NCBI GenBank assembly: GCA_941918925.1
Contig: OW799234.1
Span: forward strand, 93,661,978 to 93,725,977
Direction of reading: 5' to 3'
Source: Phyto melanocephala
Lineage: Eukaryota; Arthropoda; Insecta; Diptera; Rhinophoridae
DNA length: 64,000 nucleotides
The number at the start of each line of letters is the position of its first letter. Within the stretch, counting starts at the first letter, position 1. Made by a program: the position numbers and the translations under genes. Below are positions 45,864-57,360 of this stretch, piece by piece. The notes beneath the pieces are model-generated. The model had not been told where the DNA came from, made no database searches, and saw only the letters and a program-made list of their open reading frames with translations.

Positions 45864-46702
45864 AAAGGTTTACCAATAAGAGTGATATGATTTCTTTAAA
45901 AAAACAAAAGGAAATTCAAAAGTTTTTTATTTAATGTCAAGTACAATCGATACAATTAAGTTCTAAAATAAGCGTCATTCAAATGGCCTCCACGATTTCT
46001 TCTGCAGGAACGAATTCGATGAACCCAATTTTCGAGCACTTTTTTCACTAAATTAACTTCTACATACATATGTCATGAATGGCACGTTTAATATTGGCTT
46101 GTAAAGCCAATTTATTTCGAAAGACCAATTTCTTCAAATATAATATGACAATTTCTTTAAATAATCAAATATACAAACTTTTCTCTCAACAATTCTATTG
46201 TTGCATTTTCTAAGTGGCACGTAGCCCCGTCCAATGACTTAAGTACTTGAGTGAGAAGAATTTTATACGGATGCAAACCAAAATCCTTTCTCTTAATCCA
46301 ACAAGTTGTGGTTTGAGATAGTCCGAATTGTTGAGAACGTCTTGGAATCGACAAATTGCGGTCTTCAAGGACATTTGCCTGAGCGGCAGCAATATTTGCA
46401 TTTCTTCGAGCTGTTCTTTGTCTTATTGGCACTTGAACATTATGTAAAGAAAATGTTAGCTCAAAGTATTTAACAATACGACGAATAGCAAGCACACTTG
46501 AATGATTATTACCACTATAAAATGGCAAAAGTGCAAAAAAGTTGCAATTAAAGAACGATTATTTTGATAATGAAACTGAATAATTTGTAGACGTTGCTCC
46601 TGCGTATATCTCATACAATTAAAAACAAATGACAGATCAAAACATATTAAAAATGGCCGAAACGTCACTTCAAAATCATATCATCACTATTGGAAAACCT
46701 TT
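45864..46702 (-). mobile_element. Decayed mariner element with both ends
   Basis: Inverted repeats AAAGGTTTACCAATA (45864) and AAAGGTTTTCCAATA (complement, ending 46702) continue into a shared 'gtgatatgattt'. TA follows the right end; the left has CA, probably mutated. The minus strand carries transposase text in order: MRYTQEQRLQIIQFHYQNNR; FYSGNNHSSVLAIRRIVKYF; QRTARRNANIAAAQANVLED; LSIPRRSQQFGLSQTT; FGLHPYKILLTQVLK. It then jumps across a deletion to DGATCHLENATIELLREKF, and later gives VLENWVHRIRSCRRNRGG HLNDAYF. The first catalytic block is deleted and frameshifts and stops abound. Confidence 0.9.
46157..46660 (-). pseudogene. mariner transposase, N-terminal and DGATCH parts fused by deletion
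   Basis: From ATG near 46618 the first 20 residues give the start of the DNA-binding domain. A frame slip near 46530 leads to the main 120-residue stretch ending near 46157. Within it TQVLKSLDGATCHLENATIE shows the deletion joint: the N-terminal domain ends at the T-Q-x-L-K motif, and the second catalytic block (D-G-A-T-C-H) follows at once. The first catalytic S-D-E-A-H region has been lost. The missing ~100 residues explain the short element. Confidence 0.85.
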
Positions 46703-47677
46703 TACAATGGTGCTTGCAAATGCATATTTTTCCACTAACTATGATTTTTTATTTTGTGCATCACGATTTATAACCAAAAAAATTTTCGTTAAAAAGTAAA
46801 TGCATTTTTAAATTGTTTTGTTTTTTTGTTTTGGCCTTTTGGGGCCTTTTTATTACGAATTTGGTTTAATAAATAAATAAATAAAATAAATCTAGCTGAA
46901 TTTTTTTCATTGTCTAGGTGTTTGACTTTTGATATCTGGCAACCCTATATATAGTGAAAAATTTAATTAATAAAAAATAACAAAAAATAAAACAAAGACC
47001 TCGAGCTTATTAATTTTTTTTTTGCTATGGGTGTGTAAGTCATAGTAGTTGTAAACATTTTATTAATAATTTCTAAATATATTTTTGTATAGAATGTCGT
47101 TTAAATATATCATAGCTAGAGAAGTAAGAGCTATTTCCGTTTTTTTTTAATCTGGAGTGGAGAATTTCTTACAACCTTGCAAATTAAGCAGTTGGTAGAC
47201 ATAAAGTATATGAACAAGTAAATTATCAATTTGTTATAGCTATATTGACCAATTATTTATAATATTTTGTTGATTAAAAAAATATTCTGTTTATTGAAAA
47301 GGCACTTAAAATAATCATATTGATAAAGTATTGAACCATTGTTCAATTTTAATTGTCAACTTTTCAGGGTAAAATACTTACATGGTAAACAAAATAATAA
47401 CAAATAACATACGTTACGATGACTTTATAAGTACACACTTACCATAACAACAATATTTAAAATGTGTAGAAAATCTGAAAGAGAGTACAACAAACATTAT
47501 AAATATGAGTATCATTTGTCACAAGGAATAATAAACAATTACGTAAGGAAACAACAAAAATACAGTTGTTATAACAAAGATATGTATGAAAAAGAATATT
47601 AAGTTGTAAAGGGTTTCCCGAAATCTATACGAATAAGCAGCTTAAGTATTTTATAAATTGTTAAATTTACATATACG
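46703..47677. other. AT-rich non-coding DNA
   Basis: Nothing recognisable beyond a TAAATAAATAAATAAAATAA run at about 46869-46890. Confidence 0.4.
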
Positions 47678-47732
47678 CACGTGAAGAAAAACTATGGTTA
47701 CGACATGATCATGACGGTTATATTATATTCTC
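47678..47732. mobile_element. MITE family C, lone terminal fragment
   Basis: CACGTGAAGAAAAACTATGG, then TTACGACATGATCATGACGG and TTATATTAT, matches the right end of the complete copy at 49051-49782 read on the minus strand (CACGCAAAGAAAAACCATGG, TTACGACATGATCACGACGG, TCATATTAT). About 55 bp align; the rest of the copy is not recognisable. Confidence 0.75.
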
Positions 47733-48429
47733 TTTAATAATATATTTCGAAAATAGTTTACAGTTTCACTTATTTCGTTTAATTGTTTAATTCTTAACTG
47801 TAATCAAGCATTTGTTAAGTATTATTTTTCTTATTAAGTGTGTAATTTTCATAAAAACTTCGATATGGGCTAATCCTGCGTTACGGACGTTACATTCGCA
47901 CGCAAATTTGCTTCTTAAGATTGACACAGCTGGCGTTCACATTGGAATATTTTTATGAAATTTGTTGCAAAATGCAGTTCTTTGGGAGTACTTTAAAACT
48001 TGTTTTAATTTTAAAGCTTAACTGTTTTTGAAAAAAAGTTATGCTAGCTTAAAGTTCCGTTAGGGACGTTACAAAAAATGGAAGTCTATTTTGAAGGCTA
48101 TGTGCTTTTGCACATTTTTTAGTTAATTTTGCATAATAAACAAAAAAAATCCATATACAAAAAATTAAGTGGAATATATAACCATATCAATCGAGCTTAG
48201 AAAAGAAGGCTAAGTAGTCCCGTTAAGCAAAAATCTTAATTTTTGTCTGTTACGGACGTTACGTTACGGACGTTACACTTCTTCCTTTAAACCAAATTGT
48301 GTATATAAGAAACATTCACGTACTTAAAAATCTTTTTAACCTTGTAATTATTAATTTATTAGTTACAAAAAAATTATAGAATATTTCGTTACTCTTATAT
48401 TAGTTTATATTCATTTATTTATTTGTTTA

Positions 48430-48854
48430 TTGAACAGTTTAACATTGTATCTTATGCTTAATAGACCCAGCTGTTCGAGCCACTTATATAGTATTGTCAT
48501 TGAAAAAGCCCAAAAAAAATGATATGATTTAAGAGCTAGAATATTTTTTACATTTACCCATGTTTTTGATATTTCGTCAGATATAGTTTTGACATAATTT
48601 TTACCAACCTAATTTAGGAAAACGCCATTTATATATATTTTTTTTTCTAATTTGTGAAAATCTCGATCGTTTTTTAAGATGAGATTTTGGGCTTTTATTA
48701 GTTGCCAAACTTTTTGCTTAACAACAGCGCCAACACCGTCCACCGCTCCTTTTCCATGTGAAGTAGCAAAAAAATTCCTAATTTCTAATGGAAAATCCAG
48801 TACGTAAGCATTGCATGCATGGGCGTACCACCAAAAATATTTGAAGGGGAACAT
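48430..48854 (-). pseudogene. Decayed TE-derived protein with FFATSHGKGAVDGVG motif
   Basis: The minus strand is open for 81 codons from 48854 (MFPFKYFWWYAHACNAYVLD, FPLEIRNFFATSHGKGAVDG, VGAVVKQKVWQLIKAQNLIL, KNDRDFHKL). After a frame change it continues as SKTISDEISKTWVNVKNILA, LKSYHFFLGFFND and VARTAGSIKHKIQ down to about 48430. I know 'F-F-A-T-S-H-G-K-G-x-V-D-G-x-G' followed by V-K…V-W…(V/I)-K as a conserved block in a family of unnamed animal proteins that are probably transposon-derived. I cannot name the superfamily. Upstream blocks and the start are not visible, and stops interrupt the downstream part. Its position inside the GTTACGGACGTTAC array suggests both belong to one element. 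Confidence 0.6.
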
Positions 48855-49050
48855 GGGGGTTGCGGTTTAAAATATGGTTATTATTTACTAATTAATGATT
48901 TTTAAGAATTATTTTAGGTTTCAGAAGAATTTGAAATTTATCTCAATTTAAGTTGCAGATTGGGGTATCGCATGTTAATTAAACACACTTTTTGTAACTT
49001 TGAGGTGAAGTTTTTCGGGTTCTCGGAAGCCTAGAGCAATTTAAAGCCCA

Positions 49051-49782
49051 CACGCAAAAAAAAAATATGGTTGTGGTAACCATAATCGAAGAGCAACATA
49101 CTATGATTGAATTGTATGATTATGTTTAAAATAATAATGGTTACCAGTTATCATTATTATGTTTAATTTAATCATCATTCAATAATCATATATATGACTA
49201 CAATTAAAATCGACAATCTTTGCTGTTTTACGGCAAATTATTGTCTTTTGCTGTAACATACACATATTGATTGTACTTACCAATTTAATTGCAATTTTTT
49301 ACCAATATTTTTTTTACATTTTCTCGTTTATTTATAAATTTTCTTTAATTTTTTAAAATTTTTGATAATTTTTTTGACATCTCAAACTTTTCAAATAATA
49401 AAAATTTATTCAGCAAGAAGAAGAACAATTGAAATCAAATTATTATTAAAAAAAATCATAGCTTGATTAATTTGTAATCATACTGTTGTCCCACTTATTA
49501 TTTAATGATTATTTGTAATTTTTAATGCTTTTGAATATAATGTTATTGTTGTCGTATTAGTTTTATTAAATCATACTATTTTTAAATGATAACCATTTTG
49601 AAATTTTTACGAAAAGTAAACATTAAATGATACAATGCAAACAAATGCTTGATTATCGTAACAAAATATATGATGAAATTAAACAAAAATAACTATTACT
49701 TGTTTTTGACAACCAAATATTGTTTTAGAAAAAATAATATGACCGTCGTGATCATGTCGTAACCATGGTTTTTCTTTGCGTG
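49051..49782. mobile_element. MITE family C, complete copy
   Basis: A 732-bp element starting CACGCAAA and ending TTTGCGTG. Inside each end lies a related 'tatggttgtggtaaccat' / 'catggttacgacatgatc' block. The interior is AT-rich with several ATGATTA/TAATCAT motifs (for example 49095-49200 and 49480-49580) and no coding frame. CA flanks each end, as for the element at 8493-9631. It interrupts the GTTACGGACGTTAC block. Confidence 0.75.
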
Positions 49783-50054
49783 CAGGTTCAGATTCACCAG
49801 GTGAAAATCCATTATAAACACTTAATTCCACCTCATAATAATAAAATAAAATTTTTGGGTATTTTCATGTCGTTACGGACGTTACACACTTTGCCATTTA
49901 TATTAAAAAAAAAAAGTGTTATAAAGGTATTTCTTTTTTTCCATCAGATTAAAGTGCATAAAAAACTCTGTTTATAAAGCTAGTTTGGAAAACAAAATTG
50001 TTAAAATTCATTCTGTTAACTTTAAAAAACCCTATTTTCCGTTACGGACGTTAC

Positions 50055-52507
50055 ACACAGTGTACGCATTTTTAGTTCAAATTGTTTATATATATTAAAT
50101 AATTTACAAATATGATTTTTATCTTAAATAAAAGAAAATTAAACAAATTAAAGTTTTGCTAAACGCTAAATACTGAAACAACTGTTTTGCCCACTTGTTT
50201 GACCATGAAAAATACCCTTTTTTTTTACAAAAATAAATGAAAGCAAGAGGTACGTTTAGGTTAGCCTCTGCCAAAAGCAAACAAACCACTGTAAAACCTT
50301 ATTGTTTATATATTTTGAAAACTGAATATGTATCCTATTATTCCATTTACAAACATTTAGATTTCTGCCTTTGGTTTAAAAATTTTCGGATTAGCCAATA
50401 TATTTAAAAAAATTTTTTATATAAATTTTTTTCCAATTATTTCAATTAATGTATAAATCTGCTTAAATTTATTTAGAATTTTTTGTGAAAATACATAAAA
50501 CAAAACCAATTAATTTTAGTGATTCATTTAAAATTTTGCAATCTTCTTTTAAAAATCTATGCAAATTCTAAATCTTTATCAGAAACATATGTGTTATCCT
50601 TTTATAAGTATCCAAGTAACCTTAAGGGATTTAAGGAGAAAAAGTTTATTATAAATCAGCCACCGTATACATTTTTATTTAAAACTTTTATGTTTACAAC
50701 AATATGTTATATAGGACATGTTTATTCATTTTTTATATTTCTTTTGTTACTCTTTTGTTACTGTTACTTTAGTATCAAGATTTATCAACTGTTTTGACAG
50801 GTCTATATTACAACTACATGTTTTATCATTTAAAAAAAAGTTTATAAATGATATAGGCCGAGTCTTCTTTGCATATGTACAAATAAATATTTAAAGTCTG
50901 TCAGTATAAATGCTTTGTGATACATACTTACTTTTATGTTTTGTTGTAGATTGTTTTGCAGTGGGTTTTTTATTATTGTTTTTAAAATGTTTTAATATTA
51001 CCACTAACAATCCTTGAAAATATCGTCGTCCTCATCAACATCATCATCATTCTAGCCTTGCCTTGCCCTCATCAGTTATATGTTGACTGAAGAATAGACA
51101 TGAGTATGTGTACACGTGCATGTGTTGAAAAGTGTATAGAGTTGTTATACTTGTATTGGCGTGCAATTGTTAAATTTCCGCTAAATATCATTCATATGTT
51201 GTTAATGGTTTTCTATGCCACATACATAAATGCACACCGCGTATATTTTCTACACATTTATAACAACTGCTTCCTTTAAAACTAGAGAGAGAAAAAAAAT
51301 GGAGTTATAAATTTTATTAACATGTGTGATTAGTTGTTTCTTAAACATAGCCTGGTGGTAGAACTGAATATATTTTTTGGTTATTTATTTATTTATTTTA
51401 AGAAAAGTTTTTTTCCTAAAATGTTTTATTCTTAAATATTTAAAGATATTTCTCTTATAACTAACAGAGGGTTTAAGTTAAATTATGTAAATTTTATCTA
51501 TTAGTAATTACACTTGCCAAATTCACAAGCTTTTAAAAAAGTTTTATTATGTAAGAAATTGACTCCAACATTTTAAAGAGAATGATAATAGTGTTTACCT
51601 CGATCGCTGGTGTCCAAAAGTAAAAACTACAAATGGAGGTTGAACGTTCAAGTTGAAAGTTGAGTGTCTCTAAATATAAGTTTAGTTCAACCTGTTGTTT
51701 AGTGGCTCTTCCTTTTTAAATAGACACTTCACTTTTCGATTTTATGTAACTTATCTTTATTTCCTATTTAATTTTTATTAATTGTTAGCTTTTAACTTTT
51801 TTAATGTGGCTCAAGTGGCACCAGTCTTGTCTGGTGTTTTATGAAGGAAAAAGTGAATTAGTTGAATCTTTTATCGGTGTTACTTAGCGAGGACTCACCG
51901 CACTATGTAAGTGTGCAATCACGCAGTGCAAATTATATGCAACGATTTACATAACATAACATAACAATAGTATAAGCTTGCCATCTTTGATATATTAAGT
52001 ATATAGAATTCTATTAAAGAAAAACGATGCAAAATTAACAACAATATTTAAACAACTTTAGTGGTTTAGGGGTTGTTGCTTTTGCAGGGTTCTACTTGGG
52101 GAATTTCTTGTTTAGGGCCTAAAGCTTAGAGATTTGAAATGATTTGAAAAACCATCCCAATGTTTGTTTTTATTAAATGTATGTATTGCAAATCGTCAAC
52201 CAATAAAAGCTTTGAAATAGATACTAACTTAATTGCGAGCACCTTAGACCAATAGTATCCAGTTTTCAAGGCCCGAGTTAAGTGATGTAGAGATGAATGA
52301 TTTATTGTTTCAGGCGAATTTAATTACTTGTCGAGCAAGTCATGAGCAAGCTATATTATGAATAAATATTAAACTTTTCTGATAACAATTTACCTGACTT
52401 CAAATTTATCATGATCCAGATGATTCCTCTTATTCAGGCCAAGCTATCTGTGATGATAAAAAAGATTTCCAGGAATACTATACACACACCTTGTTTTACT
52501 ATTATAC
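50055..52507. other. AT-rich non-coding DNA
   Basis: The plus-strand frame at 50519-50797 is low-complexity. No repeat ends or RNA genes were recognised. Confidence 0.4.
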
Positions 52508-52529
52508 AGTACAGCTTATAAGCTGTACT
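52508..52529. repeat. 22-bp perfect palindrome
   Basis: A perfect palindrome centred on TTATAA: AGTACAGCTTA followed by its exact complement, without a spacer. No flanking repeat or gene context explains it. Confidence 0.9.
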
Positions 52530-53779
52530 TGAGACATCAGCAGCCTTCTTTAAATTTTACATAAAACATAAATTATCTATTAATTGAGAATTTTTTTGTT
52601 TCCCTAAATTCTGGTAATTTGTATTACAGAATATTGTTGTATATGTATAACTGAATATGTTCTTTGCCTATACCTATATCGGTCCGACATAAGTATTTAT
52701 TGCATACATACACTTACGTGTAAACTTTTCTGAAACTTTTTAAACACAAATTGATTGATGTTTCGTATATTGCTTTGCTTTTTTAAGGTCTTACTCATTG
52801 TAAAGTTGTTGTGTTTGTTTGAACCTTTTTTTATTGCTATTGTTAGAGAGTTTTGTTTTTGCTGTGAACGGAAAGTCCATTTATTTTACATCAGTTTAAG
52901 AGCAAACATGTCAAACTAAACTTGACTTTACCTTGAATACTTATAAGAACAACACAATAGAATATAAACACACATATATACACGCATTTACATACTTACA
53001 TATGCGCACATCAATGTACAGCTATCAATACCCATAAACTAGACTAAAAAAGGCTTGTTGAAAGTTTATTTCTTACTTTTAAGTTTTTTCGATTTACGTG
53101 TTGGACTTGTTTCTAACCCACGCAAATTTTTGCTAAATAATGCTGCTGCGAGCAATATTGTATGAGAAGGAGAAATGAAACAAAACGTTACGTTTTATTT
53201 GACAAAGGTCTAAAATATTTTTCAATGAATCAAAGTTACGTTTAACTTGTATCCTTAAATTGTTTAAAAGTAAAACTTTTTGAAGGTGAAAGTCTTTATT
53301 TTGCTATTTTCCTGATTGTTTTGATAAATTAAAAATATATTAGAAATTTAGTTTTGCAAGTAAATTCATTTTGATTTGAGACCAATTTTCAATTTTTGTG
53401 TAAATAGCGGTGTAAGAATAGAATATTGATAAACTGATTTGGAACATAATAAAAGAGTAACCCAAAAGCCTTAGAAAATATAAAAGTCCATGTTGCTTTT
53501 TCTGACTAGAATCAAATTGTTCCGAACTATAATTATACCGTTGTTGTTGGTAATAACATGCGTATTTTTTAAAGGTCCTCTTGCAACAAAATCTGTTTTT
53601 TTATCATTCACCTATTGTAGCAAATGTATATATAGCTTTCCGTTTGTGAGTTTTGCAATATTGATTTCGGGCTCTAAAAGTTTATGATTAGGGGAATCGA
53701 CTAAACAATGTTCATCTGTGTCAGTGTTGGTTAAAGTTAACATTTAGAAGACCCCACATATTGCATATATTAATGAATG
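52530..53779. other. AT-rich non-coding DNA
   Basis: Nothing recognisable. The plus-strand frame at 53490-53687 has no family motif. Confidence 0.4.
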
Positions 53780-54464
53780 AATCGTTGAATGCCAGTATAA
53801 TTACCCCATACCTTTCTGAGATATGAGCCAATAAGCATGACAACTTCTGTTTTTCTCCGTACTTGTATTAAGAAATTTAATGTTTTGTGACCCTAGGATA
53901 ATTTATAGACAGTTTTGTTACTACTTGCAGATACAGTATCTGCAAATTTCAATATATCAAGTTCTTTGAGATTCTTAATAATGTATAGAGAAACATACGA
54001 CAACAAGCTGCAAGTCGTAATCTCAAAATTTATCACTGAGAAAGGCTTATATATTGATTTAGAATTAACTGAGATATGAGGACCAAACTCAAACTATTTC
54101 GGTGTTCTTCCTAAAACTTACAAGTAAAATTTAAAAAAAAATGTTATATTCTTGAAGTTCGTTACTATCAAAGGGCGCAAAAAAATGTATATACTCGTAT
54201 GATTCAAATCTTGTAATTAAAGATGTACCTCTCTTCAACTGCCCCAATTTTGGTAAGTAGTATAATTTTGGTAAGTAGTATAATTTAAACTTTAGAAAAG
54301 CCAAACTCTAATAAAAGTAAGTAATTATGGCCTTGTTCCCTACAAGCCCCTCAATATTGATATCAAATAAAATGACTTGACGTGTAGAATACAGTAAACT
54401 AGAAAAAGTTGCAAAATAAATTTTAAGTTTTGCCTTACTTCCAGAGTATTATAATACCCATGAC
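53780..54464. repeat. Interspersed repeat, copy 2 (partner at 5.2 kb)
   Basis: This copy is longer than the one at 5150-5640 and includes an upstream part with 'tttctgagatatgagccaat' and again 'actgagatatgaggacc'. It contains an 18-bp tandem pair, TTTTGGTAAGTAGTATAA, at 54248-54287. Landmarks CGGTGTTCTTCCTAAAACTT and GTAGAATACAGTAAA are shared with copy 1 in the same order. Confidence 0.5.
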
Positions 54465-54849
54465 TTTCAAAATTAAATCGGGGCATTATAGTAACTTGCA
54501 TATTTGAATTTAAGATGAAAACAACAGTAAGCGTCGAACTCTCAGTATAACTAAAAGATATATGTTAAAGTTTTTAATTCTGGTATTACACATTTTAATG
54601 AAAATTTTAATTTTTTTTAACAGATTGGATAGAATTAAATAATAGAACGTTCAGAACTGCAGTTGTTGTAGGCTCTAAACTTCGTTAAATTGGCTGCGAT
54701 TTCAGTTTACTTTTTCGGGTTAAAAATTTCTCTCATTCCAAAAAATATATTTGAAGTGATTTTAAAAAACTTTAAATTATATTTGTATTAAATTTTTAGA
54801 GAACCAAAGAGGAAAAAATCGGAGATGGGGAGTTCAAATAAAATACTTA
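54465..54849. other. Non-coding DNA
   Basis: Nothing recognisable before the mariner end at 54850. Confidence 0.4.
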
Positions 54850-55336
54850 AGGCTGTCCAAATTTGAAATATTATCGTTCAATGGAATGTTTTTTGTGGCG
54901 GAAAATTATTAATTTGTATGCAGGTAATATGTAGTTTCAACAGAATGTTACCACTTGCCACACAACAAGAGAAACAATGGATCTTTTGAAAGAAAAATTC
55001 GAAAATTTCATTATTTAACGTAGAAAACAAGTGAATTGGCCACCAAAATTGTGCGATTTGACACCTTTAGACCTTTATTTTTTGTGGGTTTTTTGTAATC
55101 GAAAGTGTACAACAGAGATCACACAATAGTTCAAAATAATAAAAAATGACTTTAGAAACAATAACAACAAATATTATCAGCTTACCGAGTCAGTTGCGAG
55201 GGTAGGGAGGTCACTTGACCGAATTAATTTTTAACCGGAACCTATTTGTAATAAACTGAAATAAAAATATTTTTATTATATAAAGAAATATGTTTCTTAT
55301 TAAAATTAAAATGATACCTCGAACTTGGACATCCTT
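54850..55336 (+). mobile_element. Short decayed mariner element with both ends
   Basis: Left end AGGCTGTCCAAATTTGAAAT (54850) and right end, read on the minus strand, AAGGATGTCCAAGTTCGAGG (from 55336) are inverted repeats. TA lies outside both (54848-54849 and 55337-55338). The plus strand reads QQNVTTCHTTRETMDLLKEK F, then QVNWPPKLCDLTPLDLYFLW, the second and third catalytic blocks of a mariner transposase. In the first of these the D-G-A-T-C-H has become N-V-T-T-C-H; the D-L-T-P-L-D motif is kept. The N-terminal half is deleted, leaving 487 bp. Confidence 0.9.
54934..55260 (+). pseudogene. mariner transposase, catalytic second half
   Basis: Frames around 54934-55095 carry TTCHTTRETMDLLKEKFENF, a stop, then RRKQVNWPPKLCDLTPLDLY. 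After W-V-F the frame shifts and the tail (up to about 55260) is barely readable. The loss of the aspartate in the D-G-A-T block removes a catalytic residue. Confidence 0.82.
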
Positions 55337-57145
55337 TATTTATGACAGTCATAGAATACCTAAAAAATAGTGACAGTTAATATCAATTTAAATACAATTT
55401 AAAAATTTTTCTTGGCGCCAACAAAGCGGTGCCTGGTTCTGCTAGTTTATTACGAAAACAAACGAAAAATCATAGTTAATTTGTTTTTTGCTCCGATTTT
55501 AAAGTTAATAGATATATAAAAAAAATTATTTCAGGTTGTTACCTTTACTTAAAAGCACACTTTTCTAATAACCTTTAAAATATTCTTAACCTATTTGAAT
55601 AAACCTGATTAATGGTGCAATTAAATACTAATTGTACAATTAATTAATTGATTTATTGTATGGCAAATTGAACATAACTAAGAACTTAATTGGTAAAACT
55701 GTTTGGTTGTGAAATTTATGCGGGCATACACATAATATTAGCCATTTTGTTTTCCTATTTCTTTTGTATACTTGTTTAAGTAGTTTTTAGTTTTAAAATG
55801 GCATTAGTTCTTGAATATATACATACATATATAATTGTTTTTTAGTTTGTGATAATTTTGCTAATTGAGTTTTTTAAACAATTTTTTATTTTTTTTAAAC
55901 ATTATCATTTTAATTAGTTTTTTTGTTGTTTTATTCTTATTTAAGTACTTATAATTATTATTTTAATTTAGGGTCTTTCTTGTAATAAAAATAAAGTCTT
56001 TAAATTTTTAATAATTTTCTGAACACACACACAGTAAGGCCAAAAGTCTGTTTTTGGTAATTGCATTGGCAAAAAAAAATACCTTTAGAGATGAAAAATG
56101 ATAATAGTTACCAACAGTTTTCACTTTATCGTAGAAAAGCTCGATTAGTAGGCGCTTCAGCTAAAATCCTGTCAAAGTTTTTGATATCAAGCAAATTAAA
56201 CGAAATAAAATGGATTCTATAGCTGAAGGTAATAAAAATAAGCAAAATTAAAAATTATATGTAAATCTATAAATGGTAAACTGTGGAAAGGAGATTTGTA
56301 AGGACCATTTTTTATTTTAGTTAAAAAATGGATGTGATTGAGTGAAATATTTTATATTCTACTCTCGAAGCTATTGGATTTAGTAAGGAATGGTATTATA
56401 TAACCAATAAAATACAATTTAGCTGCCCGTAGCAAATCGTTGAATATTTGTACATTAGTCAAATATTCGTATTAATAGTCACAGAAATATGTATGTATGT
56501 ATGTTCATGAAGAACACCAAATACAACAGTAAGTTGCATAAGAACACATTTATGTCTTTTGTCCGCAAAACATAACAGAGGTACCTCAATTGGTTGCCTC
56601 AATTGCTCCATTGAGTAGCATCATCAGCAAATTGATTGTTGGTTTGATATTTTAAAATTATTCCATAAAGAATCAAAAAATTTCAATATTTTGTCATATG
56701 GAAAAATGTTTTGAAAAATGTGTTAAAGCAAAAATTAACAAACAGTTTTAATATACAAGTAAGAAAATATGTGTGTGTATGTTTATTGTATTACTTTTTG
56801 TGTGCTGATGGTAAAGATTTTTACAATTTGGGAAGTAATGAAATTAAGAATAATGAGAGGATAACGAATTTTACGAATTTATATTATCCTTATTCATTAC
56901 TTCTCAATTGATTTATTACTTTTAATTTATTCCCTGCAGAAACCTGTATTAAACATTTTAGAGGATTTCTAGGTCAATAAATCACGAAGAAAAAATCATT
57001 TATTTAAATTTTGTGATTAATTGTCGAATTGATTTTTTTTTTCAAATTTGAGTTGTATTTTTTATTAATTAAATAATTTTTTTGATTGATATTTAAAAAT
57101 TTTTAAAAGTTTAGAAAAATAAAATTGAAAAAATTTATTTTTTTG
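55337..57145. other. AT-rich non-coding DNA
   Basis: A short less AT-rich passage at 55410-55440 ('ttggcgccaacaaagcggtgcctggttctg' region) has no identified family. Nothing else was recognised. Confidence 0.4.
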
Positions 57146-57151
57146 TCAAGA

Positions 57152-57360
57152 CCAAGGCATATATATTCACCAGGTACTCTTGATTCGCCAGCTGATTATT
57201 TTTTTAACCCTTATTTTAAGTTTCAGCTGTCAAAATACATAAATAAGAAACAATTTTCTCTCCCTTCTAATTTATTTTAAATGTCAAACTGCACATATAA
57301 AAAATATAAACAAAAAATTCTCTCCGAACTGCAATTACCTGATGAATAAATATGCCTTGG
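57152..57360. mobile_element. MITE family D, complete copy
   Basis: A 209-bp element with about 26-bp inverted repeats: CCAAGGCATATATATTCACC, then AGGTA, against CCAAGGCATATTTATTCATC, then AGGTA. TCAAGA flanks both sides (57146-57151 and 57361-57366), a plausible 6-bp duplication. It contains CAGCTG pairs inside and no frame. A partial copy is at 59325-59408. Confidence 0.85.

Larger units (their letters stand above)
47880..50054. repeat. Six copies of a 14-bp GTTACGGACGTTAC motif around a decayed TE protein
   Basis: The exact motif is at 47880, 48249, 48263, 49872 and 50041, with a one-base variant (GTTAGGGACGTTAC) at 48059. All are on the plus strand. Copies at 48249 and 48263 touch. Spacings otherwise are 179, 190 and 169 bp; the long gap is filled by the protein remnant at 48430-48854 and a nested MITE at 49051-49782. 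Sequence between copies is not conserved. The motif itself is two CGTTAC hexamers in direct repeat. So many exact copies in otherwise diverged AT-rich DNA suggest binding sites of a transposase or similar protein. Confidence 0.8.

Noticed and set aside
47880..50054. CRISPR-like array of the GTTACGGACGTTAC motif
   Set aside because: Repeats are 14 bp and spaced 0, 169, 179, 190 and over 1500 bp apart in a eukaryotic, transposon-rich setting. There are no regular spacers and no cas genes.
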